Shown: positions 1-11,295, counted from the stretch's first letter. The stretch: DNA of 64,000 nucleotides from Megaustenia siamemsis (GCA_032433765.1 JAVIAB010000102.1:8305021-8369020), one strand, 5' to 3'. Numbers and translations are program-made. Notes: a model not told the origin generated them from the sequence alone.

Positions 1-51
1 GGCTGGGTGAACCCGGGAGCCGTCGGTTGAATCGAACTCTACCTCTTGTTC
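1..51 (-). repeat. SINE-1 remnant, tRNA-related part
   Basis: Matches the middle and tRNA-like head of the SINE-1 family in reverse orientation (the grammar GGCTGGGTGAACCCGG then the B-box side). It is cut by the window edge on one side and loses the A-box end on the other. Confidence 0.7.
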
Positions 52-490
52 AATAATCGGGACATTTCAACATTTGTAACATTTCAGCAATCAAGACATT
101 TCAATAATCGGGACATTTGGACATTTCAACAAAAATGACATTTCAATAATCGGGACATTTGGGCATTTCAACAATCGGGTCATTTCACCAAATGATATAT
201 TTCAATAATTGAGACAGTTGGATATTTCAATAATCGAGACATTTGGATATTTCAACAAAAAGGACATTTCTATAATCGAGACATTTGGACATTTCAATAA
301 TCGAGACATTTGGATATTTCAATAATCGAGACATTTGGATATTTCAACAAAAAGGACATTTCAATAATCGAGACATTTGGATATTTAAATAAAAATGACA
401 TTTAAATAATCGAGACATTTGGATATTTCAATAAAAATGACATTTAAATAATCGAGACATTTGGATATTTCAACAAAAATGACATTTCAA
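52..490. repeat. Irregular AT-rich minisatellite (about 25 bp plus 17-bp variants)
   Basis: Alternating units built on AATAATCGAGACATTTGG and a second unit with CAACAAAAAGGACATTTC. Copies are imperfect and mixed in order. No coding content. Confidence 0.85.
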
Positions 491-504
491 GAATCACAAT
501 TTAA

Positions 505-662
505 TATCAGTTTTGATGGGCACAGCCATAAACGAGAAACTTAGTGGACGTGTAAGAAGTCTTATCAACCAACACAGAACTGGAGTCGTCAGTCGCTGGA
601 CACTGAGGGAATTGCTGAGGGGGGGGGGTGTCTGAGCACCTATGGACATGTTCGGAGTACAA
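505..662 (+). repeat. Rep-F fragment
   Basis: Same sequence as the second half of the Rep-F copies at 21.6 kb and 5.97 kb (GATGGGCACAGCCA, then CTTATCAACCAACACAGAAC, then CAGTCGCTGGACAC). It runs directly into the 33-bp array, which is an expansion of its 3' end. Confidence 0.8.
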
Positions 663-893
663 TGATGATGACCCGCAATTAATTCAATAACTCAATGATG
701 ATAACCCACAATTAATTCAATAACTCAATTATGATAACCCACAATTAATTCAATAACTCAATTATGATGACCCACAATTAATTCAATAACTCAATGATGA
801 TGACCCACAATTAATTCAATAACTCAATGATGATGACCCACAATTAATTCAATAACTCAATGATGATGACCCACAATTAATTCAATAACTCAA
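659..893 (+). repeat. 33-bp tandem array, about 7 copies, grown from the Rep-F 3' end
   Basis: The unit contains CAATGATGATGACCC followed by ACAATTAATTCAATAACT. The same stretch occurs once at the 3' end of the Rep-F copy near 6.11-6.15 kb, so this array is a local amplification of that tail. Confidence 0.9.
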
Positions 894-896
894 TCA

Positions 897-1010
897 ACCT
901 CGGTAGCCAAACAGGTAGCGCACCCGCCTCCTGATCATAAAGGCGCTGATATGGTTTCCAGAAATAGTGGAATTCTTTCGGGCCGAGTGTTCACCTAGTC
1001 TCTAAAAATT
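897..1010 (+). repeat. tRNA-like SINE head, second type (possible)
   Basis: GGTAGCCAAACAGGTAGCGC followed by CACCCGCC resembles a degenerate tRNA A-box and D-arm, and a later CTAAAAATTAG matches the tail of the tRNA-like unit at 45.4 kb. No clean cloverleaf, so it is not called as a tRNA gene. Confidence 0.4.
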
Positions 1011-1156
1011 AGTACCGAAATTGTTCTTGGAATCAAAGGCGGCCTGGCATGATATCGGCAAAATCACACCCCAAAAGAATGAGGTTGTCATTGAATGTAA
1101 GGACATTAACATTATATTCCTTATAAGCTCAGCAAAACAGGTGAGAGAGTCTTTAT

Positions 1157-2945
1157 CTTCTTCTTCTACCTTTCAACGTCACTTCGGGCGTAGGTCTTCA
1201 ACAAAGACTTTCAATTCCCTGTGGATAATAGGTCTTCAACAAACACTTTCAATTCCCTGTGGATAATAGGTCTTCAACAAACACTTTCAATTCCCTGTGG
1301 ATAATAGGTCTTCAACAAACACTTTCAATTCCCTGTGGAGTATAGGTCTTCAACTAACACTTTCAATTCCCTGTGGAGTATAGGTCTTCAACAAACACTT
1401 TCAATTTCCTGTGGAGTATAGGTCTTCAACAAACACTTTCAATTCCCTGTGGAGTATAGGTCTTCAACAAACACTTTCAATTCCCTGTGGAGTATAGGTC
1501 TTCAACAAATACTTTCAATTCCATGTGGAGTATAGGTCTTCAACAAACACTTTCAATTCCCTGTAGAGTATAGGTCTTCAACAAACACTTTCAATTCCCT
1601 GTGGAGTATAGGTCTTCAACAAACACGTTCAATTCCCTGTAGAGTATAGGTCTTCAACAAACACTTTCAATTTCCTGTGGAGTATAGGTTTTCAACAAAC
1701 ACTTTCAATTCCCTGTGGAGTATAGGTCTTCAACAAACACTTTCAATTCCCTGTGGAGTATAGGTCTTCAACAAACACTTTCAATTTCCTGTGGAGTATA
1801 GGTTTTCAACAAACACTTTCAATTTCCTGTGGAATATAGGTCTTCAACAAACACTTTCAATTCCCTGTGGAGCATAGGTCTTCAACAAACGCATTCAATT
1901 CCCTGTGAAGTATAGGTCTTCAACAAACACTTTCAATTCCCTGTAGATTATAGGTCTTCAACAAACGCTTTCAATTCTATGTAGAGTATAGGTCTTCAAC
2001 AAACACTTTCAATTCCATGTAGAGTATAGGTCTTCAACAAACACTTTTAAATCCCTGTAGAGTATAGGTCTTCAACAAACACGTTCAATTCCTTGTGGAG
2101 TATAGGTCTTCAAGAAACACATTCAATTCCCTGTGGAGTATAGGTCTTCGACAATCACATTCAATTCCCTATAGAGTATAGGTCTTCAACAAGCACTTTC
2201 AATTTCCTGTGGAGTATAGGTCTTCATCAAACACATTCAATTCCCTGTGGAGTATAGGTCTTCAACAAACACATTCAATTCCCTGTGCAGTATAGGTCTT
2301 CAACAAACACTTTCAATTCCCTGTGGAGTATAGTACTTCAACAAACACATTCAATTCCTTGTGGAGTGTAGGTCTTCAACAAACACTTTCAATTCCCTGT
2401 AGAGTATAGGTTTTCAACAAACACTTTCAATTCCCTGTAGAGTATAGGCCTTCAACAAACACTTTCAATTCCCTGTGGAGTATAAGTCTTCAACAAACAC
2501 TTTCAATTCCCTGTAGAGCATAGGTCTTGGACAATCACATTTAATTCCCTGTGGAGTATAGGTCTTCAACAAACACTTTCAATTTCCTGTGGAGTATAGG
2601 TCTTCAACAAACACTTTTAATTCCCTGTGAAGTATTGGTCTTCAACAAACACATTCAATTCCCTGTGCAGTATAGGTCTTCACAAACACTTTCAATTCAC
2701 TGTGACGTATAGGTTTTCAACAAACACTTTCAATGCCCTGTGGAGTATATTTCTTCAGCAAACACTTTCAATTCCCTGTGGAGTATAGGTCTTCAACAAA
2801 CACTTTCCAAGCCGTTCAGTGTCTTGTCATTCTTTTAAAATCATTCCATGTCTTCCCCAACATCTTCATCTCTGCTTTCATTTGTCTTCACCATGAATAT
2901 TTTGGTCTTCCTCTTTGTCTTTGTCCTTTATGTTACCCCATTTTT
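1157..2945 (-). mobile_element. LINE-A 3' end with expanded tail repeat
   Basis: A 5'-truncated LINE-A copy in reverse. It starts at the A/G-rich 3' tail (seen on the plus strand as CTTCTTCTTCTACCTTTC), then comes a long 38-bp array, then from about 2800 the body of LINE-A continues (CTTTCCAAGCCGTTC, then the CATCTTCATCTCTGC segment) as at 10.44 and 17.6 kb. Confidence 0.85.
1187..2805 (-). repeat. 38-bp minisatellite, about 42 copies, from the LINE-A 3' terminus
   Basis: The unit contains AGGTCTTCAACAAACACTTT then CAATTCCCTGTGGAGTAT; ten units span exactly 380 bp between 1381 and 1761. The same 38 bp is single copy in the full-length LINE-A at about 17.57 kb. It carries many point variants but very few length variants. 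Confidence 0.95.
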
Positions 2946-2947
2946 AA

Positions 2948-3025
2948 CATCATCATCAGGTGCTATGCCGGCTGGCGTAGGCGATCATCTCTCGGCCCTT
3001 CATGCATGTCATAATTTATCAGTGA
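2948..3025 (-). mobile_element. LINE-B 3' end fragment
   Basis: CATCATCATCAGGTGC then GGCGTAGGCGATCAT matches the reversed 3' ends of LINE-B at 53.03 kb and 63.08 kb, tail first. Only the last about 75 bp remain. Confidence 0.7.
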
Positions 3026-3097
3026 TCTTTAGTTATGTCATTTCGATAAAATGTTCAATATTTATTCTCTTGGTTTTCCTCTGCTCTTCTTTTTATT

Positions 3098-3862
3098 CAT
3101 TCTGCCTGATTTTATGGTATTCTCAAAGTCTCCTTTCCCCATCATTCAGCCTGCTGTTATGGTATTCTCAAAGTCTCCTTTCCCCATCATTCTGCCTGCT
3201 GTTATGGTATTCTCAAAGTGTCCTTTCCCCATCATTCTGCCTGCTGTTATGGTATTCTCAAAGTGTCCTTTCCCCATCATTCTGCCTGCTGTTATGGTAT
3301 TCTCAAAGACTCCTTTCCCCATCATTCTGCCTGCTGTTATGATATTCTCAAAGTCACCTTTCTCCATCATTCTGCCTTCTGTTATAGTATTCTTAACGCT
3401 TGCTTTCCCCATTGTTGTGCCTTTTGTTATAGTAAACTCAACGCTTCCTTTCCCCATCATTGTGCCTTTTGTTATAGTATTCTCAACGCTTCCTTTCACC
3501 ATCATTGTGCCTTTTGTTATAGTATTCTCAACGCTTCCTTTTCCCATCATTCTGCCGTCTGTTATAGTATTCTCAACGGTTCCTTTCCCATTATTCTGCC
3601 GTCTGTTATAGTATTCTCAACGCTTCCTTTTCACATCATTCTGCCGTCTGTTATAATATTCTCAAAGCTTCTTTTTCCCATCATTCTGCCATCTGTTATA
3701 GTATTCTCAACGCTTCCTTTTCACATAATTCTGCCTGCTGTTATAATATTCTCAACGCTTCCTTTTTCCATCATTCTGCCTTCCGTTATAGTATTCTCAA
3801 CGCTCCCTTTCCCCATCATTCTGCCTTCTTTTATAGTATTCTCAACGCTTCCTTTCCACATC
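3098..3862. repeat. 45-bp minisatellite, about 17 copies
   Basis: The unit is built on CCTTTCCCCATCATTCTGCC plus TGTTATGGTATTCTCAAAG. Because 45 is a multiple of three, several frames stay open (for example VMVFSKSPFPIILPA repeats); these are not credible proteins. Units diverge progressively to the right. Confidence 0.93.
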
Positions 3863-4139
3863 TCATACCCGGTAAATAATTAATAGAAAATGACTTCGTT
3901 TGGGATAAACGATAGTGGTTTCCACTTGATCTCTCGGTCTTTAGGAACCGTTTATCACTTCTTATGTTGACTTTCAACTAAACTAAACACTTTCTGTTAT
4001 CTGTTAATTTCTCATCTTGTTTTCATCTATCTCATCTTAACTCTGTATCTCCACAACATATTCCAGCTGTTCCCTACTCATTAAAGCGCTACAGAGACCC
4101 GGATGTGTTCATCATTAGCTGTGTATATTTTTTTTTCCC

Positions 4140-4715
4140 TTGTAAAACTAAAATAAACAAAAGAAAAAGAATGGCAAAAAGCAATGTTAATGTCTTGAAA
4201 AGTATACTAACGTCAAAACAAATAACGCCAAGGCTAAAACTATGAATAGCAAAATGTTTTATCTTCTCAACATTCATGTATGGTGTAGAAACATGGACAT
4301 TAGACAAGAAAACATATTAGAAATTTTAAATCATTGAAATCTTGATTTATAGAAGAATAGGAAGAATTGGATGGAAAGAAAAGAAAACAAATAATTAAGT
4401 CTTAAAACAACTACAATTGAAAAGAGAACTACTAAACACAATTGAAACAAGACAAATTAGGTTTTTAAACCATGTTAAAAGACACAGCAGCCTACTAAAA
4501 GTAATCTTGGAACGGAAAAGACACGGTGATAGAGGCAGAGGCAGACCTAGACAAACATGGACGAGTAAAATCAAAAGATGGACAGGTCACCCTATGACAA
4601 GCTGCACTACCAATCCACGAGACTGGCGCTCCACGGTAGCCAACCTTTGATGCTGAGATGACACTCAATGATGATGATGATGGAGATGATGATGATGGTG
4701 ATGATGATGGTCTGT
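4140..4715 (+). mobile_element. LINE-C 3' fragment with GAT tail
   Basis: Degraded C-terminal coding part of a non-LTR retrotransposon. The 4417-4650 frame keeps the family signature RFLNHVKRHSSLLKVILE, then GRGRPRQTWTSKIKRW, ending in VANL. It closes with a (GATGAT)n tail. Upstream frames are broken. Confidence 0.85.
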
Positions 4716-4759
4716 TTTTTCAGAACGCAACGCGTTCAATAGAATAAAAAGTATGACAA

Positions 4760-6150
4760 GACTACACCCACGCCTGCATACTAAGTGATTTGATGAACAT
4801 GATAAGAAAAGTGGAGGCGGGCTATGTACGCAGGCAATGTGTAGAGTCATTGTAGAAGTCAAAAATGTGTAGAGTCATTGTAGAAGTCAAAAATGTGTAG
4901 AGTCATTGTAGAAGTCAAAAATGTGTAGAGTCATTGTAGAAGTCAAAAATGTGTAGAGTTATTGTAGAAGTCAAAAATGTGTAGAGTCATTGTAGAAGTC
5001 AAAAATGTGTAGAGTCATTGTAGAAGTCAAAAATGTGTAGAGTCATTGTAGAAGTCAAAAATGTGTAGAGTCATTGTAGAAGTCAAAAATGTGTAGAGTT
5101 ATTGTAGAAGTCAAAAATGTGTAGAGTCATTGTAGAAGTCAAAAATGTGTAGAGTCATTGTAGAAGTCAAAAATGTGTAGAGTCATTGTAGAAGTCAAAA
5201 ATGTGTAGAGTCATTGTAGAAGTCAAAAATGTGTAGAGTCATTGTAGAAGTCAAAAATGTGTAGAGTCATTGTAGAAGTCAAAAATGTGTAGAGTCATTG
5301 TAGAAGTCAAAAATGTGTAGAGTCATTGTAGAAGTCAAAATGTGTAGAGTCATTGTAGAAGTCAAAAATGTGTAGAGTCATTGTAGAAGTCAAAAATGTG
5401 TAGAGTCATTGTAGAAGTCAAAAATGTGTAGAGTCATTGTAGAAGTCAAAAATGTGTAGAGTCATTGTAGAAGTCAAAAATGTGTAGAGTCATTGTAGAA
5501 GTCAAAAATGTGTAGAGTCATTGTAGAAGTCAAAAATGTGTAGAGTCATTGTAGAAGTCAAAAATGTGTAGAGTCATTGTAGAAGTCAAAAATGTGTAGA
5601 GTCATTGTAGAAGTCAAAAATGTGTAGAGTCATTGTAGAAGTCAAAAATGTGTAGAGTCATTGTAGAAGTCAAAAATGTGTAGAGTCATTGTAGAAGTCA
5701 AAAATGTGTAGAGTCATTGTAGAAGTCAAAAATGTGTAGAGTCATTGTAGAAGTCAAAAATGTGTAGAGTCACCTGTGTCTTCGTTCCGAGACTTGTGGG
5801 AGTACGGAGAAATGAAAGAGCGGACAGGTTGGCTAGATGTGCTGTCGTTGAAGACGGTTAATCAATGGATCAGGTCGACGTTATCGATGCCCATCGAGAT
5901 GCGGGAGGAGCACAGGACTTCGACAACAATGAGTCCGAATCACTCCCTTGATTTGATGGAATGATGGGAGTTCAGATGGGCACAGCCAGAAACGAGAAAC
6001 TTAGTGGGTGTGTAAGAAGACTTATCAACCAAGACAGAAGTGGAGTCGTCAGTCGCTGGACACCGCGAGACTTGCTGAGAATGGGATCTGAGCACCTATG
6101 GCTAAAGCTCGGAGTACAATTATGATGACCAGCAAATAATTCAGTAAACA
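4760..6150 (+). repeat. Rep-F copy with massive internal expansion
   Basis: The left part (AAGTGATTTGATGAACATGA) and right part (GAAATGAAAGAGCGGACAGG, then GATGGGCACAGCCAG) match the Rep-F copies at 11.8-12.3 kb and 21.3-21.8 kb. Between them a segment present once elsewhere is repeated about 33 times. Confidence 0.85.
4837..5771 (+). repeat. 28-bp minisatellite, about 33 near-identical copies
   Basis: The unit is TGTGTAGAGTCATTGTAGAA plus GTCAAAAA, with almost no variation (two copies with GTTATT, one missing an A). It is the expanded form of a Rep-F internal stretch seen once at about 12.22-12.24 kb in reverse. The homogeneity suggests recent growth. Confidence 0.96.
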
Positions 6151-6239
6151 GAATAAATTATCAGGGTGAGCACTTTGTTAGTTCTTGGATCAGGGGTATT
6201 GTGGATATGAGATAGCCCCGCTTGCAGTAACGCCAATCC

Positions 6240-6470
6240 GTTCAAACATCTAAAGTCTAAAGTCTAAAGTCCAAAGTCCAAAGTGTAAGTCTAAAGTCCA
6301 AAGTGCAAGTCTAGTCCAAAGTGCAAAGTCTAAATTCCAAAGTTCAAAGTCTAAAGTCCAAAGTGCAATGTCCTAAGTGCAAGTTTAAAATCCGAAGTGC
6401 AAAGTCCTAAGTGAAAGTCTAAAATCCAAAGTGCAAAGTCTAAATTCCAAAGTCTAAAGTCCAAAGTGTT
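6240..6470. repeat. (AAAGTCYA)-type short tandem repeat
   Basis: Interleaved AAAGTCTA, AAAGTCCA and AAAGTGCA units, about 7-8 bp each. The same repeat occurs again at 7.80-8.06 kb. Confidence 0.9.
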
Positions 6471-6664
6471 GACTTCATTGAACATTGATGGAAACAAAGA
6501 ATCTTTTCCTTGTAACCCCGAGATAATAATATTCAAATGATGTGACACATCAACTAAAAATGTCAAATCACAAAGCCACTATTGATTTTAAGTAAACCAC
6601 ACTCCAAAGGTAAAACAGTTTTTTATTTTAAAAATGAAAGAACTTGATCTTTTAATGTGTTGTA

Positions 6665-7010
6665 GTAGTTGTTGTTGTTGTTGTTATTGTTGTTGTTGTT
6701 GCGTTCGCCAGCTTTCAACTCTGACGAAGTCCCTAGAGACTAGGATCCATTAATCCATTTTTCCCTGGCAGCCGCGTGCACAGGGGTCCCTCGCCGCACA
6801 GGCAGACAACTCCGACTTCGGAGGTACTCATGTTTTTTTCCGTCAATGAGTAACTGACGTTTCAAGCCGGGTCTCGCTGCTGAGACCAGGGGTGGTTGTC
6901 GCAGAGAGAAATCATAAATAAAAATCCCAACCGGTGTAGCCGAGATTTGAACCTACAACCTCTCTGTCTCGAGGCCGGCGTCTTGCCTCGAGACCAACAG
7001 ATCCCCCTTG
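6665..7010 (-). repeat. Third tRNA-headed SINE (candidate)
   Basis: On the minus strand GGGGGATCTGTTGGTCTCGA starts a tRNA-like head, with a B-box-like AGGTTCAAATCTC about 50 bases on, then a body ending near a (GTT)n run at 6665-6705. The plan tRNA head, body, simple-repeat tail fits a SINE. Only one clear copy is in the window. Confidence 0.5.
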
Positions 7011-7265
7011 GACTGGGAGTATGAGGAAACTGCAACAAGGAACACTTTTCATGCAAAGCCTTCAATGGTTCCTGCCGCCTACCCACCAGATACCCGAAGT
7101 TCACGTCCTCCTGAAAATGATGATCGTCATATGTTTTTTTTTTTTTTAATGTATAGCGCTTGATGATGTTAGGCCATCGTTGTTGACTCCAATTCCGAAC
7201 ATATAAACACACAGTTAGTCGTCAGAATTTCCCCGTCGCACATCAAACATACCGTAAGATAAGCG
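7010..7265 (+). repeat. Rep-G fragment
   Basis: Shares GAACACTTTTCA, GAGGACGTGAACTTC (reversed) and CATCAAGCGCTATAC (reversed) blocks with the Rep-G copies at 11.2 kb and 38.2-38.45 kb. Confidence 0.6.
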
Positions 7266-7399
7266 TAAGGCCAGTCTAGGGATTTACGATGAGTCATTAC
7301 GATGACGTAGCACACATAACAATGTCGTAAGTACAGCAACGACGCGCCCTTTAGATTTTTGATTACTCTAGTGAATACGACGAACAAAACACGGCGCAA

Positions 7400-7798
7400 A
7401 TTCCCTTAAGAGATAAAACTGCGGCTGACGAAGCATTTCACATTAATGAGTAACATGTAAATAACTTGCGTCAAGGAATTCCAACAACGGCCATGAACAG
7501 CACCAATGTGACGAAAAGCGCAGATCAAGTCTAAACGGTGGAAGGTCGCATTCACAACACTTGATTTGTCAAAAAGGGACTGTTGCCGGCGTACGACTTC
7601 GCTTTAGCGGCGTAGATGTAATAAGTAGATCATTATTTTGACTTTAACGCAGAAAAGTGCAACGGAGAACCGAAATTAATCAGACCCCGAATACACTTTC
7701 TGCAGCGATCGCGAGAACGTGGACTAGATCCGCCATCTTGGAGACGGAAGTCTCAATCTTTTAATTTGAGAAAACACAAAACATTTCTCCTCTAGCGA
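7400..7798. other. Unique, relatively CpG-rich segment with a YY1-like site
   Basis: No repeat or ORF recognised. It holds several CpGs and a perfect CCGCCATCTTGG at 7730-7741, the reverse complement of a YY1-type consensus. It could be a promoter-like island, but no adjoining gene is visible. Confidence 0.35.
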
Positions 7799-7799
7799 T

Positions 7800-8060
7800 G
7801 AGAATAAAGTCCAACGTATCTAAAGTCCAAAGCCTAAAGTGGAAAACCTAAAGTGCAAAGTCTAAATTCTAAAGTCCAAAGTCTAAAGTGCAAAATCTAA
7901 AGTTCAAAGTCCAAAGTCTAAAGTCTAAATTCTAAAGTATATCTCTAGAGTGCAGTCTAAATTCTAAAGTCTATTTCTAAAGTTCAAAGTCTGAAGTCCA
8001 AAGTCTAAAGTGCAAAGTCTAAATTCTAAAGTCTATTTATAAAGTTTATAGTCTAAAGAC
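7800..8060. repeat. Second (AAAGTCYA)-type array
   Basis: Same short units as 6240-6470, with more TCTAAATTCTAAAG variants. The 8060-8330 stretch after it shows nothing recognisable. Confidence 0.85.
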
Positions 8061-8334
8061 CTCACTACATGTCAAAAATGATGGTTGTTCCCTCCTGATG
8101 TTAGCAACAGATTTTCTAGGGAATAGGCACACCTTGGAGTGTTCAACACTCCCCACCACTGGCTCCCAAAAGATTTTCTCTCGCCTTTCGCATCTTTTGG
8201 AAAGACCTCATTATTTGCTGTTGCCTGCTCTGCCTTTCTCCATCACGTCCCAAGCTGTTTTCTGTTTTTGGTGATTGCTGCCTGAGGATAAACTCATCAA
8301 TTTAAAATCAGATGTCCACCTTCCATTAAAATTG

Positions 8335-8895
8335 TTTCAACTGTTTCTTAATCGTTAAATTGTTTCAACTGTTTCTTAATCGTTAAATTGTTTCAACTGT
8401 TTCTTAATTGTTAAATTGTTTCAACTGTTTCTTAATTGTTAAATTGTTTCAACTGTTTCTTAATTGTTAAATTGTTACAATTGTTTCTTAATCGTTAAAT
8501 TGTTTCAACTGTTACTTAATCGTTAAATTGTTTCAACTGTTACTTAATCGTTAAATTGTTTCAACTGTTTCTTAATCGTTAAATTGTTTCAACTGTTTCT
8601 TAATCGTTAAATTGTTTCAACTGTTACTTAATCGTTAAATTGTTTCAACTGTTACTTAATCGTTAAATTGTTTCAACTGTTTCTTAATCGTTAAATTGTT
8701 TCAACTGTTTCTCAATCGTTAAATTGTTTCAACTGTTTCTTAATCGTTAAATTATTTCAACTGTTTCTCAATCGTTAAATTGTTTCAACTGTTTCTCAAT
8801 CGTTAAATTATTTCACTGTTTCTTAATCGTTAAATTATTTCAACTGTTTCTCAGTCGTTAAATTGTTTCAACTGTTTCTCAATCGTTAAATTGCA
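8335..8895. repeat. 28-bp minisatellite, about 20 copies
   Basis: The unit is CGTTAAATTGTTTCAACTGT plus TTCTTAAT. Variants (TTACTTAAT, TTCTCAAT) are grouped in blocks, suggesting segmental duplication inside the array. Confidence 0.94.
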
Positions 8896-9019
8896 CATAC
8901 TCAACCCTCCAACCCTCCCATACTATCGCTCCTGATTGTCTCAGAACTATACCAGAAAAATGTAAAACAAAAATAAAAGGGTATCAAGCAACTGAACTAG
9001 TAGAGAGAATAGATAAGAT

Positions 9020-9050
9020 ACAACGTTTCGGCAATAGCCTTCATCAGGTA
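9020..9050 (-). ncRNA. Hammerhead-ribozyme-like motif (Penelope-type)
   Basis: The minus strand reads CCTGATGA, a GGC-TATT-GCC hairpin, then GAAAC: the conserved CUGAUGA, stem II and GAAA core of a hammerhead. Such motifs are known in Penelope-like element terminal repeats. Stems I and III are not obvious, so activity is unproven. Confidence 0.5.
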
Positions 9051-9414
9051 CAAAACAACAAATATTCTAGGAAAGAAATCAGGTTTTCTCGATTCTCTAA
9101 CCAATTGCAGACAGAATAATGATGTCCTGTGCGCGTGCGTATCTCATAATCAGTTCTGATGAACAACATCCTTTTTACAGAGAGATTAGAAAGAAAGATG
9201 GCAGGCTTAAAAGGTGGAAAATCATGTATGGCACGGACAGATGACATCGTTCAATAGATTTGTCCACTGGGAGACATTGAGCCTGGAGAAGAGTGGATAC
9301 GTGAGCCAAAAGAGTTTTCTACGTTCTTTTCTATTGACATCACTTTCAACAGAGACTGTGGGCAACAAAACTCTGTGGTTGTGGAGGCAGAGCTGCAGGC
9401 TCTGATCTATGATA
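9051..9414. other. Unassigned single-copy sequence
   Basis: No repeat, RNA gene or convincing ORF recognised. It lies between the hammerhead-like motif and Rep-G and could be part of the same degenerate element. Confidence 0.4.
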
Positions 9415-9655
9415 TTTCACCTGGGGGTTATGATTATGGAAGGTCCCGGTATCACTGAAAATGAATTAAAATCCATAATTGCTCAATCGCCCGTGCCAGT
9501 GGAATCATCCGAATTAATATATCATCTCCCAAACAAAGAAAGGTAGCTGGAGTCCCCATCATAGCAGTCTCAGCACACGCCAAAAGACATAAGGCGAAAC
9601 CGCAAAGAAAGTGGATCATAACCATCTGTTCTACATTATACGATGTTAAACAGTT
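9415..9655 (+). repeat. Rep-G fragment with a short conserved frame
   Basis: Matches 10.85 kb and (reversed) 38.5-38.77 kb. A short frame reads GPGITENELKSIIAQ before a stop, and the 38.7-kb copy reads GPGITANELKSIIAQ, so the repeat may derive from coding sequence. The family is not recognised. Confidence 0.6.
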
Positions 9656-10156
9656 ATTTTTTTTTTTTTAGTTTCAGCTGATTCAGAACTTCCGTGTTTA
9701 TCTTCTTTTTCTTCCACCACATTCTCCCCCATTTTACTCTAGATCCACATTTCAAAAGCTTCAATTTTATACTCTGCTTTCTTATTGCCGGTTATTATTT
9801 CAACTAACGTCTACATTCCAGCGAAATCAGTGACTTAACACTGCCAGCTCAAAACTATCTTAAGAGAAGTACTACAAAGCATCAATTACAGCACTCTATG
9901 ACCCAATTCTTGTTTTATTTTAAGCTCCTGAAACGTTATCGCGGCCGATTATTGACGAACAAGGGGTATAAAAATGGCGATAAGAAGCGGCAGATTTAAT
10001 GCCCGTAAATATCCTTTAATCCACATAACGATGTTAGCTATAAATATTGAGGATTTTGTGTAAGAAGGTCAGGTTCAAGAGTTGGTCTAAAAGCTTTGCA
10101 TTTTAGTATGAAAGCGTCCAGGCAAGCATTTTGAGAATAGATGTGAACACTTAGAA
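9656..10156. other. Unassigned AT-rich sequence
   Basis: No repeats or ORFs recognised apart from a poly-T run near 9657-9670. Confidence 0.4.
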
Positions 10157-10830
10157 CTTCTTCTACCTTTCAGCTCCATGTAGAGCATAGGTCTTCAACA
10201 AACACTTTCAGCTCCATGTAGAGCATAGGTCTTCAACAAACACTTTCAGCTCCCTGTAGAGCATAGGTCTTCAACAAACACTTTCAGCTCCCTGTAGAGC
10301 ATAGGTCTTCAACAAACACTTTCAGCTCCCTGTAGAGCATAGGTCTTCAACAAACACTTTCAGTTCCCTGTGGAGCATAGGTCTTCAACAAACACTTTCA
10401 GTTCCCTGTGGAGCATAGGTCTTCAACAAACACTTTCCAAGTCGTTCTGTTTCTTGCCATTCTTTTAAGATCATTCCATGTCTTCTCCATCATCTTCATC
10501 TCTGCTTCTATCTGTGTTCTCCAAGAATTCCTTGGTCTTCCTCTTTGTTGTTTCCCCTGGGGATTCCAAAAAGAGCCTGTTGTGTAATACTCTCAGTTGG
10601 CTTCCGCAGTGTGTGTCCTATTCAGCGTCATCGTCTTCGCTGTATCTCTTTATCCACTGGTATTTGACTGGTACATTTCCATAATTCTATGTTAGTGATT
10701 TTGTCCTGCCATTTCCATCCTTTTATTCTGCGTAAGCATCCATTAATGAAAGTCTGTATTTTCATGATTGTCAATTTTGTTGTTCTCCATGTTTCACAGC
10801 CATATAACAGGACTGAATTCTTAGATCTTG
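10157..10830 (-). mobile_element. LINE-A 3' part with short tail array
   Basis: Reverse LINE-A copy: tail (TTCTTCTACCTTTCAG), about seven 38-bp units, then the C-terminal coding region matching the full-length copy at 17.6-17.95 kb, ending near 10830. Frames are degraded. Confidence 0.88.
10165..10430 (-). repeat. 38-bp array, about 7 copies, LINE-A 3' terminus
   Basis: Same unit as the large array at 1.2-2.8 kb but with CAGCTCC instead of CAATTCC in most copies, indicating separate expansion from a different LINE-A copy. Confidence 0.93.
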
Positions 10831-10839
10831 CTTACAGAT

Positions 10840-11295
10840 TATGATTATGGTTATGGTTAGTCGAAAGCCCCGGTATGAGTGCAAAAAAAATAAATTAAAA
10901 TCCATAAATGCTCAACCACCACGCCAGTGAAATCATCCGAATTAACACTCATCTCACTGAAGGATCCAAACAAAGAAAGGCAGCTGCAGTTACCGTAATA
11001 GCAGCTACAGCACACGCCAAAAAAAAAAAAAACCACAAGGCCAAGCGAAACCGAAAGTGAACGCAGCTGAACTGTCCTTCGTCATACGATATCATCATTC
11101 ATCGTAAGCAGTCGAAATATCTAAACACGATCCGCATAAAAAACGCAGCTCACTATGTGCACAGAGCAGTAAACTCAGTAGCTCCTGTAGCAAGCCGGAC
11201 TTGGAATATGAGGAAACTGTAACAATGAACACTTTTCAGACATAGCCTCAACGGTTCAATCCGCCTATACGCCATATTGACCGGAAGTCCTCCTT
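10840..11295 (+). repeat. Rep-G copy
   Basis: Collinear with the reversed copy at 38.2-38.77 kb: the CCCGGTAT start, ACGATATCATCATTCATCGTA, GAGCTCCTG-like and AAGCCGGACTTGG blocks, ending near GGAAGTCCTCC. Frames are broken. 11296-11550 shows nothing further. Confidence 0.7.

Noticed and set aside
4665..4862. Histidine-rich frame (also at 20750-21016)
   Set aside because: Translation of the (GAT)n tail of LINE-C on the other strand.
4837..5771. CRISPR-like array
   Set aside because: Units are contiguous with no unique spacers, there are no cas genes, and the context is eukaryotic.
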